Origin: Grammothele lineata
Lineage: Eukaryota; Basidiomycota; Agaricomycetes; Polyporales; Polyporaceae
Reading direction: 5' to 3'
Length of the DNA stretch: 64,000 bases
Assembly (NCBI GenBank): GCA_002150815.3
Contig: NDFF03000007.1
Span: 62,001-126,000, forward strand
The notes below the pieces were generated by a model that saw only the letters and a list, made by a program, of their open reading frames with translations, was not told where the DNA came from and ran no database searches. The translations under genes and the position numbers were made by a program. Below are positions 34,647 through 46,092 of this stretch, one piece after another (the stretch's first letter is position 1; each line of letters opens with the position of its first letter).

Positions 34647-36644
34647 ATGCGCCTCCTCGACACGCGGACTGGATCATTCGTATGGTCGGAAACACCTCCG
34701 CCCAAGTTCGCCATCCTCTCCCACGTATGGTCCCGCGAACCGGGCGGTGAGCAATCATACCAAGAAGTCCTGAGGATACAAGATCAGGTCCGCGCTGAGA
34801 GGGAGCGTACGCCCTCTCTTCTAGAGGACGAAGTTCTCTCCCGCTTGTCACCCAAAATCCGCAACGCGTGCGCCAGAGCGCGAAAGGACCGCATAGACCT
34901 CGTCTGGGTCGACTCGTGCTGCATCGACAAGTCCAGCAGCGCCGAGCTCTCCGAGGCGATCAACTCGATGTACAGCTGGTACGAGTCCGCTGCTGTCTGC
35001 TACGCCTTCCTCCTAGACGTTGGCGTCGAAGAGGACCCGCGCGACCCGGGTTCAAGCTTCCGGAGCAGCGTGTGGTTCACGCGAGGGTGGACTTTGCAGG
35101 AGCTCCTCGCGCCCGCGACCGTCGTCTTTTTCGCGTCCGACTGGGCGATCGTTGGGGGGAAGCACGGTTTGGCACCGGTGATAGAGGAGGTTACAGGTAT
35201 CGACCAGGCGGTTCTCGTGGGTCAGCGCCCCTTACGCTCCGTCTCCGTTGCGAAGAGGATGTTCTGGGCGTCGAGGCGAGTCACGACGCGCAAAGAGGAC
35301 GAGGCGTACTGCCTCATGGGTCTCTTTGGAGTCAATATGCCGGCCATATACGGTGAAGGCGAGAAGGCGTTCCTTCGCCTGCAGGAGGAGATCCTAAAGG
35401 CCGTCCCTGATCAGAGCATATTCGTTTGGGACGCTGGCCGTAGTTCGAGGAATGCGCTCTTGGCTACCAGCCCTGCTGCGTTCGATGAACATTCGGCAAG
35501 CATCGCAGTCCTGTCCACAGCGCAGTTATCCCATATCCTGACTACTAACATACCCGTTGGTGATGAAGACTCTCGGAATAAACTGCCCGTCACGCCTCTT
35601 CCCTCCTACACCGCGACGCCTTCTGGTATGCGCGTAGTTCTACCATATATCACAGCTTCTCCCACTGTTCTCCTCGTACCTCTCGCCTGCCAAGATCCAG
35701 AGGCGAAACATCTGATTGCGCTTGTGCTTACGAGGGCGAGCCACTCCTACAAGCAAGACGTCTGTGTTGTCGGAACCTTCCAGGATTCGTACACGAAGGA
35801 TGCAGCATTAGAACGTTACTCGCCTTGGCCAGACAGAGGGAGCTCTGTCCCTGGAAGACCAAGTGGCTACGGAGGATTCGGGACGTTTCAGCCGACTACT
35901 CCACGGCTCGTTTACATCCCCCTTGCCGATCTGGTGGGCATTGCCTCGGAAGACTTTAGCACGTCAGAGTTCCACATTGCCCATACGAGCACGGTCGTCC
36001 ATTCTCTCCTTCAGTTGGAGCCCTCTCTGGAATTGGATAGAGCGAATGCTGCTTTTCTGAGTGCAAGCCGTTCCCGAGACGCGTGGTATGCTCGTAACTT
36101 CAAGCCCTTTGAGATGTTCCTGCCCACGCGATGCGTAAACCTACTCAAAGACCACGGGTACGAGTGCACCTTAGCCGTCGACGAGAAACGTCCCCGCGCG
36201 ACGCTCACGATCTCACGGGACGTTGAGGTCAGCGTATATAGCCTCGCCATCGTATGGTTTGCGGGGACCAGCCACTCCTTCCAGGTCCGTTTCGACTACA
36301 GCGTGGACGATCGTCCGGATCCCTCCATGGCGGGGTATGAGCCGAGCGGCAAACGCTGGGAGTATACGGATGAGAGGGGCGTGATCGTAAGGGTCAACTG
36401 GAATCGCGTGAAGACGGAGGCGTTCGCGCGGGAGAAGGTTTTCGTGCTGCCGGGCTCACCGCCCGGAGATGCTGAAGGTGTGAGGGTCATAGTGCGACGC
36501 GAGAACCAGGATCCGCGGGTTAACTATCCCTCAATGTTCTCCTTGTCGTTGAGCATTCATCGGGAGGGTCGGAAAGCCGGACTTGCAGAACTGAATGGGG
36601 AGGAAGACGGCTCGCATGACTCAGTTTCTTCTGATGACGACTAG
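34647..36644 (+). CDS. HET-domain protein 1 (heterokaryon-incompatibility type)
   Basis: Intronless, 665 residues from the ATG at 34647. This start is chosen because all four HET paralogues here begin MRLL-x-THTG or MRLLDTRTG; the upstream open frame runs into transposon DNA. HET domain motifs: FAILSHVW (about residue 21), LVWVDSCCIDKSSSAELSEA (about 86), VWFTRGWTLQELLAPATVVF, then RVTTRKEDEAYCLMGLFGVN and AIYGEGEKAFLRLQEEIL, the segment that often follows HET in basidiomycetes. The C-terminal half is less conserved, with a V-rich, beta-type stretch and an acidic end. HET proteins in ascomycetes trigger growth arrest or cell death after non-self recognition; their role in basidiomycetes is less clear. 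No NACHT, WD40 or other partner domain is fused. Confidence 0.88.
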   Translation: MRLLDTRTGSFVWSETPPPKFAILSHVWSREPGGEQSYQEVLRIQDQVRAERERTPSLLEDEVLSRLSPKIRNACARARKDRIDLVWVDSCCIDKSSSAELSEAINSMYSWYESAAVCYAFLLDVGVEEDPRDPGSSFRSSVWFTRGWTLQELLAPATVVFFASDWAIVGGKHGLAPVIEEVTGIDQAVLVGQRPLRSVSVAKRMFWASRRVTTRKEDEAYCLMGLFGVNMPAIYGEGEKAFLRLQEEILKAVPDQSIFVWDAGRSSRNALLATSPAAFDEHSASIAVLSTAQLSHILTTNIPVGDEDSRNKLPVTPLPSYTATPSGMRVVLPYITASPTVLLVPLACQDPEAKHLIALVLTRASHSYKQDVCVVGTFQDSYTKDAALERYSPWPDRGSSVPGRPSGYGGFGTFQPTTPRLVYIPLADLVGIASEDFSTSEFHIAHTSTVVHSLLQLEPSLELDRANAAFLSASRSRDAWYARNFKPFEMFLPTRCVNLLKDHGYECTLAVDEKRPRATLTISRDVEVSVYSLAIVWFAGTSHSFQVRFDYSVDDRPDPSMAGYEPSGKRWEYTDERGVIVRVNWNRVKTEAFAREKVFVLPGSPPGDAEGVRVIVRRENQDPRVNYPSMFSLSLSIHREGRKAGLAELNGEEDGSHDSVSSDDD

Positions 36645-36954
36645 CAGAGGGAGGATATCTGCGACGCGATGGACCTATTGAGCATGTGGGACTATAGCGA
36701 TGCGCAACGATTTGTGGGGACGGTCTTTGTCGGACCAGATTATGCGTGGAAGGCTTTACTCTTGTCTAGGATTGTGCTTGTGGGACATGAGCTGCGGCAG
36801 AAGATTACGAACCTGTGTATACCGCAACATCACTACAACCTGAGGGACCTCCGACACGGGGACACTAGTTATAACGTCGTCATTCGAACGAAGGCGCGTA
36901 CGGCGTCAACACCTCATGGATTGTTCTACTGCAGCAAAGGGTACATCAACTTCT
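36645..36954. other. Intergenic between HET 1 and ATP18, convergent
   Basis: About 310 bp containing 3' ends of both genes. One plus-strand frame from 36669 runs across it (and into ATP18 antisense) without recognisable similarity. Confidence 0.4.
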
Positions 36955-37266
36955 CTAGTGGTGCGCCTCCTTCGCGAGTTGGGGCGCGTAAGGGTTGCGG
37001 GGGTCGTTGCGGAAGCCCTCAGCTGAGAGCATGTCAGGACGCGCCTGAAGGCTAGAACAGAGACGGCCGACTCACACTTGACACCCATGTCCTGCATCTT
37101 GCCCACCAGGAACCACGTTAAAACGCTCGCAGTGACGAAAGGCCACATCGGCTTGGCGACCTGTGGGGGAGCAGCAGGATGAAGGGTGTTAGGAAGGTGA
37201 TAGAGCGGCAGACGCGAGGGAGAGACGTGCGGGAGTGGGCCACTTGCGGAGACCAAGGAAGCTCAT
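36955..37266 (-). CDS. ATP18: ATP synthase subunit j (F0 sector, mitochondrial inner membrane)
   Basis: A 62-residue protein encoded by exons 37266-37231, 37160-37076 and 37022-36955. It reads MSFLGLRKWPTP, then VAKPMWPFVTASVLTWFLVG (the single membrane segment), KMQDMGVKSEGFRNDPRN and a tail ending KEAHH. This matches fungal subunit i/j in length, the Pro-Thr-Pro before the membrane span and the Asn-Asp-Pro-Arg-Asn motif after it. The protein sits at the F0 dimer interface and supports ATP synthase assembly. Intron 1 (70 nt) fits the conserved protein only with a GC donor (gcacgt); intron 2 has a standard gtgagt donor. It shares a 485-bp divergent promoter region with VPS11. Confidence 0.9.
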
Positions 37267-37751
37267 GATGATAGTAGTCTGCAGAAAAAGAGCAACGTCA
37301 GGGTGTATATAGTCAAGAGGCAAGGGGAGCGACGCACGGCGAAGGGAGTGGTGGTGGTGGGGAGTGTCGAAGAAAACGCGGCGAGTATCGGAAGAGCAAC
37401 CCGTTCGCTGGCACTACAGTCCGGTTACTTACCGCTTGTATACCCACATAAGCGACGTTGCTTACCCCACTACAAACTCAGTCTTACCATATAGACGCCC
37501 ATACATGACGCGCGCCGCGCGGAACGCAGCCTCCGGCGTCCGCTCGCAGTGTCGCTGCTATTCCTGCTGTTGCTCCTCAGACCTTCTGTGCTTTCAGGGC
37601 ATCGCGTATCTGTCAATACTCTCGCTAGGAGTGCCCTGAAACACTAAGGAGCTTACTCCACATATACCCTCTTCTCGGACCCGTACTTCCTCTCTATACC
37701 ACGTTCACGCCTCCGGAACACGCAGCCCCACCCGTGTAGCCATTGTGCACC
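37267..37751. promoter_or_regulatory. Divergent promoter region, ATP18 / VPS11
   Basis: 485 bp between the two start codons, with pyrimidine-rich tracts before the VPS11 ATG (around 37655-37720). No specific element identified. Confidence 0.5.
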
Positions 37752-40700
37752 ATGGCACAGACATCGGCAGCTGGTAACGCGCCGCCCGCGGTGAGTACAT
37801 CAGAATGCTCAAAGTCGCGTAGCTTACATCGGCGTGTTACAGTGGCGGCAATTCCCCTTCTTCGATGTTGTCCCTGTAAAGGATATTCATGACCTTGGCA
37901 GTGCGCCGGAAGTGTTCCAGGTAACGTTAGCCCTCCATCGTATGCGCCTTGCATCCTTGACCAATGCATGCAGAAAACCCCAGAAATATCTACGACCGTC
38001 GCGTCATCAGTCGGGCTTGTAGTCGCCGACATCCATGGCAGTGTCTTCCTCGTCAACCGCGACTTCGAGATTGCGAAGAGCTGGATAGCGCATACAGGCG
38101 GGCGGGTCACTCATATGGCTGAACGTAGAGGGATCTTGATCACACTCGGGGTGAGCTGCTTACCATTGTCACGTACGCCATCATTACCGACTGGTGTTTA
38201 GGAGGAGGATTCGGTCAGGCATCCAATCCTCAGGGTCTGGGATCTCCAAGCGTTCGACAAGAAGACCGGTGCTCCCCTATTACTTCGCTCCGCCAAAGTG
38301 CAGAGCGGAAACCGACCGCACCCCGTTTCAACCATCGCGCTCTCGTCTACCCTCTCCTACCTCGCCATCGGCCTCGGCGACGGGACCGTTATCCTCTACC
38401 GCCACCTTGACCAGTCCATTTATTCGAATTCGGGCTCTCTGAGCACTCTTCCCAAGCCCCGTGTCGTCCATGAGTCTCCCACAGAGCCCATCACTGGTCT
38501 TGGCTTTCGCGAACCAACAGAAGATAGCCCTAACGTCTACCTCTTCATCGTCACGACAAATCGCGTACTGTCCTACCAAGCCTCGGGAAAGGGGAGCGGA
38601 GGTACGCCGATCACTGTGGACGAGATTGGTGCAGGTCTTGGCTGCGCGACGATGGATTGGAAGGCGCGGGAGGTCGTTGTCGCACGAGATGAGGCGATTT
38701 ATCTATGCGGGACGGAAAGTCGAGGTGCTTGTTACGCGTACGAAGGTGAGTTATCGACTTTTGTTAATCTATGGCGCTTGTCGTTGAGCTCTCTGTAACC
38801 CCCGCGAAGGCATGAAGTCACGTATCCACACGTACCGCAATTACATCGTCATCGTCTCCCCACCGTTCGCTCCTAGCGCGTCTGCCGCGTCTGCGACAGT
38901 ACGGAACTTTGTCGCCAAGAATAACGCCTCTACCGGCTCGGACATCACCAAAGTTACTGTCTTCGACCCCGAGAACAAGTTCGTTGCGCATACAAGCACG
39001 TTCACGGAGGGCGTCCGCGAGATTTTCTCTGCGTGGGGTAAGCTATACATTCTTTCGAACGATGGCAAGGTCAGTCCGTCCGGTTGTATACGTCTCGAGC
39101 GCGTAGCCTAACATTACACTCCTAGCTCATGTGTCTGGAGGAGAAGCCGACATCAGCGAAGCTCGACATGCTCTATCGCAAGGCTCTGTACCTCCTGGCG
39201 CTTAACATTGCGGATACGCAGCAGCTCGATGAGGCGCATATAGCCGACATCCATAAGCAATACGGCGACCACTTGTATGGGAAGGGTGATTATGACGGTG
39301 CGATGCAGCAGTACATCCAGACAATACGTTACGTCCAGCCTAGCTACGTCATCAGGAAGGTGAGTTGGCCTTGTGTCTGTGTATGCGTTCCGCGTGATTG
39401 ACCCCGCCCCTCAGTTCCTAGACGCGCAGCGGATACATAACCTCGTAACATACCTTCAGGAGCTACACTCGTTGGGTCTCGCGAACTCTGACCATACCAC
39501 GCTCCTGCTCAACACGTATACAAAGCTCAAGGATGTCTCTCGTCTAGACAGTTTCATCAAGCGCGAGTCGCTACGCACCACTGGGGACGGGGACAAAGAC
39601 GAGCTTCCTTTCGATCTCGACACCGCTATTCGGGTTTGCAGGCAAGCGGGCTACTTTGAGCACGCGTCGTACTTGGCGAAGAAGTATGAGCGGCATGAAG
39701 ATTACCTCCGAATCCAGATCGAAGATGCGGGGAACTACAAGGATGCGCTTTTGTATCTACGCCGACTAGGCGCGGAGGCGGTCAGTCTCCATAGTATGGA
39801 TTATATATTAGTTTACTGATGTCCACGTACAGGCCGAGAGCAACCTTGCACGATACGGACGCGCGATGCTCAGTAACCTTCCCGAGGAGACGACAGACTT
39901 GCTTATCGACATCTGCACCAGCCTCTCGCCTCTCACCGTCGAGCCCGAGGAGCCTGAAAATGTTCCCGCGAAACCACCGTCAGGTGGACCGTCCTACCTC
40001 TCCTACCTGGCACTCAACCGCACCTCCGCCATCGGGGTGCCCTCACCTTCAGACTCGGCGCCCCCATCCGCACTGCCCGACCCCACGCGCGAGGCGAGCA
40101 AGGAGACCACCCAGTCGCCCTCCCCTCCCCCTGGGACGCCAAGCACCCTCTCGCCCCCAAAGGTGGCCGCGAACACGGTCAAACGGCCCTCGCCTAAGCT
40201 GTACTTCTCGCACTTCGTTGACCACCCGGAGCACTTCGTGCGCTTCCTCGAAACTGTCGCACGCAAGCGCTGGGGCCAGACCGTGGAGAATACCGGAACG
40301 CCACTCTCGGTCGAGGCGGACCCGAGTGCGGATGAGCAGGCGGAGCTCCGCGACCAGGCTGCGGTGTGGAACACGCTCTTCGAGCTCTACCTTGCGCGGC
40401 CTCCGGCACCGCAACAGGCACCGGCACCTATTGCGGGGAGCTCTTCGCAGCCGCAGCCGCAGCCTGAGTCTGAGCCGGGGGCGGACGTGGCACACCCGAA
40501 AGCGCTCGCGCTGCTGGAGAACGTGGCCCTCCCGTACGACACGACGCACGCGCTCATTCTCTGTTCGACGCGCGCGTTCACGCCTGGGCTCGTGCTCCTC
40601 TGGGAGCGCCTGGGGATGCACGAGGACGTCGTCCGGTTCTTCATCGACCGCCACCACGCCGGCGACGCGGGCGCGAGCGCGGAGGTCGTCAGGCGGCTGC

Positions 40701-41440
40701 GCGCGTACGGGCCCGCGCATGCGGGGCTGTACCCGCTCGTGCTGCGTTTCCTGACGAGCACCCCTGCGCTGCTGGCGAAGCACCGCGAGGACGTGGGCGA
40801 GGTGCTGAGGGTCATTGATGAGGAGAAGTTGATGCCGCCTGTGAGCGTCGTGCAGGTGTTGAGCCGGAACGATGTGGCGAGTGTGGGGCTCGTCAAGGAG
40901 TGGCTCATGGCGCGCATCAAGAGTGCACGGGAGGAGGTCGAGACTGTACGTTTGATCTTTGCTCTTATTTTCTCTGGTGTGCTAATTGTCTGCCGCTACA
41001 GGACCAGCAACTGATCATGTCGTACCGGATGGAGACGGAGGCGAAGCAGCGCCAGGTCGAAGAACTCTCGGACCCAGACCGTCCTCGTGTCTTCCACGTC
41101 ACGCAGTGCTCGGCGTGCGGTGGTGGACTCGATCTACCCGCCGTGCACTTCATGTGTAACCACAGCTACCACCAGCGGTACGCTCACATTTATTCTGTGT
41201 TGTCGTTGAGACCATTTCTGATTGGCGTCATGCAGGTGTCTCGCGGAGAACGAGACGGAGTGCCCGAACTGTGCGCGGGACCACGGGATGATCCGGGAGA
41301 TCAGGAGGAACAACGAGCGGCTCGCAGACCAGCATGACTTGTTCCTGTCTGAGGTGCGCGAGGGCGGCTTCAGTGCGCTCGCGGCAGGCTTTGGGCGGGG
41401 GACGCTTAACATGGCGAGGGTGGACGATGTCGCGGCTTGA
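37752..41440 (+). CDS. VPS11: Vacuolar protein sorting protein 11, HOPS/CORVET core subunit
   Basis: Start MAQTSAAGNAPPA (37752-37790) splices into WRQFPFFDVVPVKD at 37843. The N-terminal half is a beta-propeller (VGLVVADIHGSVFLVNRDFE, TIALSSTLSYLAIGLGDGTV). The middle is an alpha-solenoid of clathrin-heavy-chain-repeat type (YRKALYLLALNIADTQQLDE, YGDHLYGKGDYDGAMQQYIQ, RVCRQAGYFEHASYLAKKYE). A Pro/Ser-rich insert lies near 40060-40160 and a second at 40400-40480. The C-terminus is a RING-H2 finger, CSACGGGLDLPAVHFMCNHS, an intron, then CLAENETECPNC, and a final coiled tail. This is the full Vps11 plan. In yeast and animals Vps11 is a shared core of the tethering complexes for endosome and vacuole fusion. 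At least eight short introns. Internal exon borders were not all placed. Confidence 0.9.
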
Positions 41441-41793
41441 GTCGGGGGTGGTCGTTCCGTGTGTGTTGGTCGGCTGGGGTGTGGTTCTTACAGAGATCTT
41501 CGTTGGCTCGTAATGGAAGGGAGCCGTCTTGAATTGATGATATCGGAACGAAACGCTTCTCGAAAACAACTCTATTGCTGGCACAACGAGATACAAGGTA
41601 CACAAAGTTACGGACAGACAACTGGCAGGAGAGCACGACAGTGAAAACAGGACATTGGGATCGGGGGAACAGAGCAACATCGCGAGATGGGGGAGTATGA
41701 GTACGCCTCCTATGTGGAAGCGTGTAGAGCACGACTGGTGTAATGGGAAAGTATATAACGATGGTATCGAGAAGCATACGCCTTCCATCAGGC
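41441..41793. other. Convergent intergenic, VPS11 / C2H2 gene
   Basis: About 350 bp holding the 3' ends of both genes. Shadow frames only. Confidence 0.45.
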
Positions 41794-43184
41794 CTACGAG
41801 AAATCCTGCACAGGCCCCGCCCACGGCTCGCCGTAGAACTGGCGGAACGCGTCCAACGCGTCCAAGTCCTGCTCTGCAACAGAGTACCCAACCGCCGTGA
41901 TGCTAGAGGCAGCAGAGGGCGAGCCGGGCATGGAAACGGCGGGAGTGTTCTCCCCAGTCCAGGGCTCCTCGGGCGCGTAGTACCCGTAGGTCGGGTCGAG
42001 CGACTGCCAGGGGCCCTGGGGAACTGGCTGGGCGTACTCCAACTGGGGGTAGAAGGCCTGGGGGTTCATCGCGTACATAGCGTACTGAGCCGTGCGTGGG
42101 TCGGGCTGGAAGAATGCGGCAGGGGCGTAGACATTGCCGGCGGCGTAGACGGATGGGCGGTAGGGGGGCGCAACGGCGTAGTTGACCGGGGCGTAGGTTT
42201 GAACCTGGGTCCCGAGGTAATACCCGTATGGCTGGGCCGCGCGGTTCGCCCTTGGGCTCCGGGAAGCAGAGGCAAGTGGGGGAAGCTCGTAGGTCTGGGG
42301 CACAGCCATTGTGGAGACGGTGTTGTGGTCCAGTTTATGGTCTGAGGCGTTGGAGACGTCGGAGTTCGCCTCGAGGACATCCGCGTCCGCGTCCTCGTCC
42401 TCCGTATCGTCCGCCAGCTCATCCACCTCCTCAGCCACCTCCTCTTGTTTGGCAATTACCTCCCACTTTACCTCCTCGACAATCATCTCCTGCTTTACCT
42501 TCTCACTAGCTACTGGGGCCACATCCGGGCTGTCGGCACGGTCGTCAATCTCCGGAGAGGGCCGCCGCTCCATCTTGACAACCTGCGCCTCCACGACGTA
42601 GGCAGGCAGCTCGTTCACATGCGTGTCGGGGAAAACCTTGCTGCGCGCGAGGTGGTTGTGCTCGCGCTGCTTGTGCGCCGTGCACTGGGGCGCGGTCTGG
42701 AAGGTCATGTCACAAGGCACACGCGAGCCGTCTGGCAGCACAAAGTAGTACGGGCACTCCCAATGCCTTTCCCCGGTACTATAGAACGCGTGTCGGGGAT
42801 GTCAATCCGGAGTCCAAGGGAAGGCAGAAGGGAGTAAAAACGTACTGTTCCGTCCGCTTATGGTCCTCCAGCCGGGAGTGTTGGTGGCACCCGTACTTGC
42901 AGCCTTTTTCATCACAGAGAAAACGGCTGAAAAAAGAAGTGAGGCACGAGGCAGAGAGGGTAGTGTATTATTGGTGCTTACTAGCTTCCATGAGTCCTCT
43001 CATGGCGAGTAAAGTCTCTCTTGACGTGCTTCTCGCACAGCTTGCACTGAGAAACGGAGGATATATAAGAGAGGTACGTAGGCAGCCTGAGGTGAGCACG
43101 AGGGGAGAGGCCACTTACCCACCTGCCCGCAGGCTGTTTACGCGCATCGTAAACACGGGCCCATATGTTCCTGTTGAAGGCCAT
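41794..43184 (-). CDS. C2H2 zinc-finger protein, probable transcription factor
   Basis: Exons 43184-43119, 43046-42982, 42926-42846 and 42778-41794 join in phase to about 398 residues. The start is MAFNRNIWARVYDARKQPAG. Three N-terminal fingers follow: CKLCEKHVKRDFTRHERTH, CDEKGCKYGCHQHSRLEDHK and, after a canonical HTGER linker, CPYYFVLPDGSRVPCDMTFQ with its His pair in CTAHKQREH. The second and third have extra spacing between cysteines. The remainder is an acidic region (Glu/Asp-rich, EEVDELADDTEDEDADADV) and a Tyr/Pro/Ala-rich tail, typical of activation regions. DNA target unknown. The gene is convergent with VPS11. Confidence 0.8.
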
Positions 43185-45121
43185 TCAGGCGGATAAGGCT
43201 GGTAGGCGCGCTTTCGGAAGCACGCGTAGAAGCGGAGTGAGGAGAAGCGGCACGAGAAGCGGGCGGAAGAGTGCGCGGGCGGGTTTTGGAGGGCGGGGCC
43301 AATGATCCGTCTCGAGGCCCGAAGCGGTCATTATATAGCGCGGTGGTGGGGAGCAGTTAAAGCGAAAGGACCTGTGGATAAGGTACTGATTGCGTTTCGT
43401 TTGGTCCATTGCGCGGTGGCTAGCTCGGGACGCTTGGACGGTTAGGCGCCGGAGGCCAAAGTGGACGGTGTGGCCGCACAGACCAAAGCAGCGGCCGGAC
43501 CCGGAGCCGATCGGGGCCTGGGCTGTGTGGCTCATTCCTGAGGCCTGAGGCTTGGGGTATCAAAGCGCACCTTAGACCTGCCAAAGAGCTTGATCGGCGA
43601 GAATAATAGTCGGATCTACTCTCCCCTTGGGCCTTCACTGTTCTCAATAAAATGGAGTTCACGTGTCTCTGGTTCTGGCTTTACCATCGATCGGAGCTTC
43701 AGTCTGCGGACACAGGTGAAGGCCGGGCCTGGAGCTTCTCTCTGTCGGCCGTAGAGAGAGTCAGACAAGGCGACCAATTGTAGCGATGTAGGAGGGTATC
43801 TACCATGAGACCCGCATCCCAATTTGGAAGGATCGCGGCTGGACCTTCTTAAGGCCACGACCCTGCCCGCTGGCAGCTTGGGTCGTCATTGGGCGAACGC
43901 CGAGCTCACAGCGCATTTCGTATACCCGCCAGTAGCCGTACGTTGCTTGCATCTTGTTCGACGTCAGAGGTCCACTCACCTTCAGAATTTGAAGAGAGAA
44001 TCATGCCTACCAAGTTTTACTCTTCTATCAAAGAAGCGGCCGTCCTGGCACAGCAGGTTCTGCTATCTATGAATTACCAGATGATTGGCGCGGTCCGAGA
44101 TCAATGGCGCTCAAGAACGCAACTACTTAAAAACCAGATTAGCTACGAGTTTGTCGAGGGTGGAAATCATGATGATTGCTGTGTCGAATTCGTTGAAAAC
44201 TTACTAGTACCTTGGGCCGTTTACCGACTTCAATATCGTCGTCACAGTACTCACAGGCGTGCGTCTGCGTTTGACAGATGTATTATATACGTCTGAGCCT
44301 TAGGAAGAAATAGAAGTATGAAGCCGCTGCAAACTCCGTTCAGCATACCGGTGCGGACGCAGCGAAGAAGAGTCCGGTTGTTGCGCTGGCCCGTTTCAAC
44401 ATGACGTGTTTCGGTAGCTTTGTCAGCAAGGATTGACGCCCGTCACGGGCGCCATGCATATTCCATGCGCACGCCGTTGGGCTACGCTGGCCGTTGACTC
44501 TTAACTTCCTCATCCCATTGCTGCGCATGCTGGTGCCTTGCTCTGTAAGGCCGCGTACTACTATGCGCTAATCCGGTATGTATGCGACCTACCTCGTCAG
44601 CGGATGGCTGGCTCGGATCCGACACGGGAAGAACTTCCGGTGACTCAGTTCAAAATGTGCCTTACATCATCGGCGAAGTAAGTCCAAGCGCGTACATTGC
44701 TAGAATGGCCGTATACATAGACCGGCGCGCCAACGCGTTGCACAGCAGGTTGTCGTAAAAACCTGTTTCACCGCCTCCATAGTGCGACACAGCTCATCTA
44801 TCGTCGATCTTACCCCGACTGCGAACAGTGCATGTTGATAGCAGGCGTGCACCGCTTGTATTGGAACGCAAGAGTACGCAGCAGGCATGGGGACGGCGTT
44901 GATGACGCGTCACGGCGGATACCAACGTGGCAAAGTGCACAGTCCGGCCAATGTCGTGTTCAGGGGGAGCGTCCGTTAGCACCCGGTGGCGGGGTGATCT
45001 ATGGTGTTCATGATTTGGGCCATGCACTATAAGACGGAGGGTGTCGCGACCCCTAGGCCTCATCGAACTCACTCTCAGCTCGCCCTCACACGCAAGCTTC
45101 TCCTCACACTTCATACACGAC
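43185..45121. other. 1.9-kb divergent intergenic region
   Basis: Between the C2H2 gene and the oxidoreductase. It contains one modest open frame (44003-44296, listed separately) and otherwise only short shadow frames. No RNA gene or repeat recognised. Confidence 0.4.
44003..44296 (+). CDS. Orphan small ORF, function unknown
   Basis: A 97-codon frame from the ATG at 44003 (MPTKFYSSIKEAAVLAQQVL) with helical-looking sequence, an acidic EFVEGGNHDDCCVEFVENLL segment and an Arg-rich end. Composition is more protein-like than neighbouring frames. No family recognised and no splice structure seen. It may be a real small gene, an exon of one, or chance. Confidence 0.25.
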   Translation: MPTKFYSSIKEAAVLAQQVLLSMNYQMIGAVRDQWRSRTQLLKNQISYEFVEGGNHDDCCVEFVENLLVPWAVYRLQYRRHSTHRRASAFDRCIIYV

Positions 45122-46092
45122 ATGAACGTCTTCCTTCTCGGCGGCTCCAAGAACATCGGCTACTATGCCGCTCTCCGCCTGCTTGGTATGTAGGCTTCTC
45201 CCGCGTACATTTTCCATCGGGGCTGACTTTTGCATCTGCTTTAGCGCAAGGCGCGACTGTCACGTTCCTCCTCCGTTCACCCTCCGTATTCGACCAGGAT
45301 GCGGAGATGCAGAAGTACATCAAGAACGGCCAGGCGCGCCTTGTCAAAGGCGACACGCTCAAGAAAGACACTGTCATTGGTGGCTGGGACGCCGCGCTCG
45401 CGGCGGGCAACGGCACCATTGACCTCGTTTTCTTCTCTGTTGGTGCGTCCATTTGCCGCCAAATTCCGACATCACAACACTGACGCCGATACTATTCACC
45501 CTTAGGTGGCTATCCGAACTTCTCCCTCTCGAAGGGCCTCGTCATGAACCCTCCCAACCTCTGCGCGAGCTCGCTCCTCAACGTCGTCTCCACGCTCCCC
45601 GCTTCCCTCCGTGCCCCTGACGCGCAGCCGCGCTTCGTGGTGGTCACCTCGAACGGCTGCACACATGCATCGCACGCGACCCTTCCGCTCATGCTCCGTC
45701 CGTTCTACGGCCAAGTCCTCTCTGCGCCGCACAAGGACAAGGTCGGCGCGGAGCGTGTCCTTGCGCACGTCCTGGGCGCGCCGTGGGATGCCGAGGACGT
45801 GGTCGAGGAGGAGATTCTCGCGACCGGGTGGGAGCGCGAGGAGGGGCTGATGGGTGTAGGCGAGATGAAGAAAGTGGTCATCATCCGCCCTGCTCTCCTC
45901 ACCGACGGGGACTGTCGCGGAGACAAGGAAGCAAAGCAGGGGAAGGGGAAGGCGCCGTACCGCGTCATGGCTGGCGGGAACTTGGAAAACCCGTACAGGG
46001 TGTCGAGGAAGGATATTGCGCACTGTGTCGTGCAGGAGATCCTGCCAAACTGGAGCAAGTACGAGGGGAAGCCGGTGGTCGTCGCTTACTAG
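45122..46092 (+). CDS. NAD(P)-binding Rossmann-fold protein, NmrA/epimerase-like
   Basis: Exons 45122-45185, 45245-45442 and 45506-46092 give about 282 residues. The start MNVFLLGGSKNIGYYAALRL is a dinucleotide-binding Rossmann motif of atypical GGSKNIG form. A second strand (GATVTFLLRSPSVF) and an acidic turn before a beta strand (GTIDLVFFSVG) follow, then RFVVVTSNGCT and KKVVIIRPALLTDGD, the latter typical of NAD-dependent epimerase or NmrA-like proteins. No Tyr-x-x-x-Lys catalytic pair is clear, so it may be a redox sensor or an atypical reductase. Substrate unknown. Splice phases agree across both introns. Confidence 0.78.
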
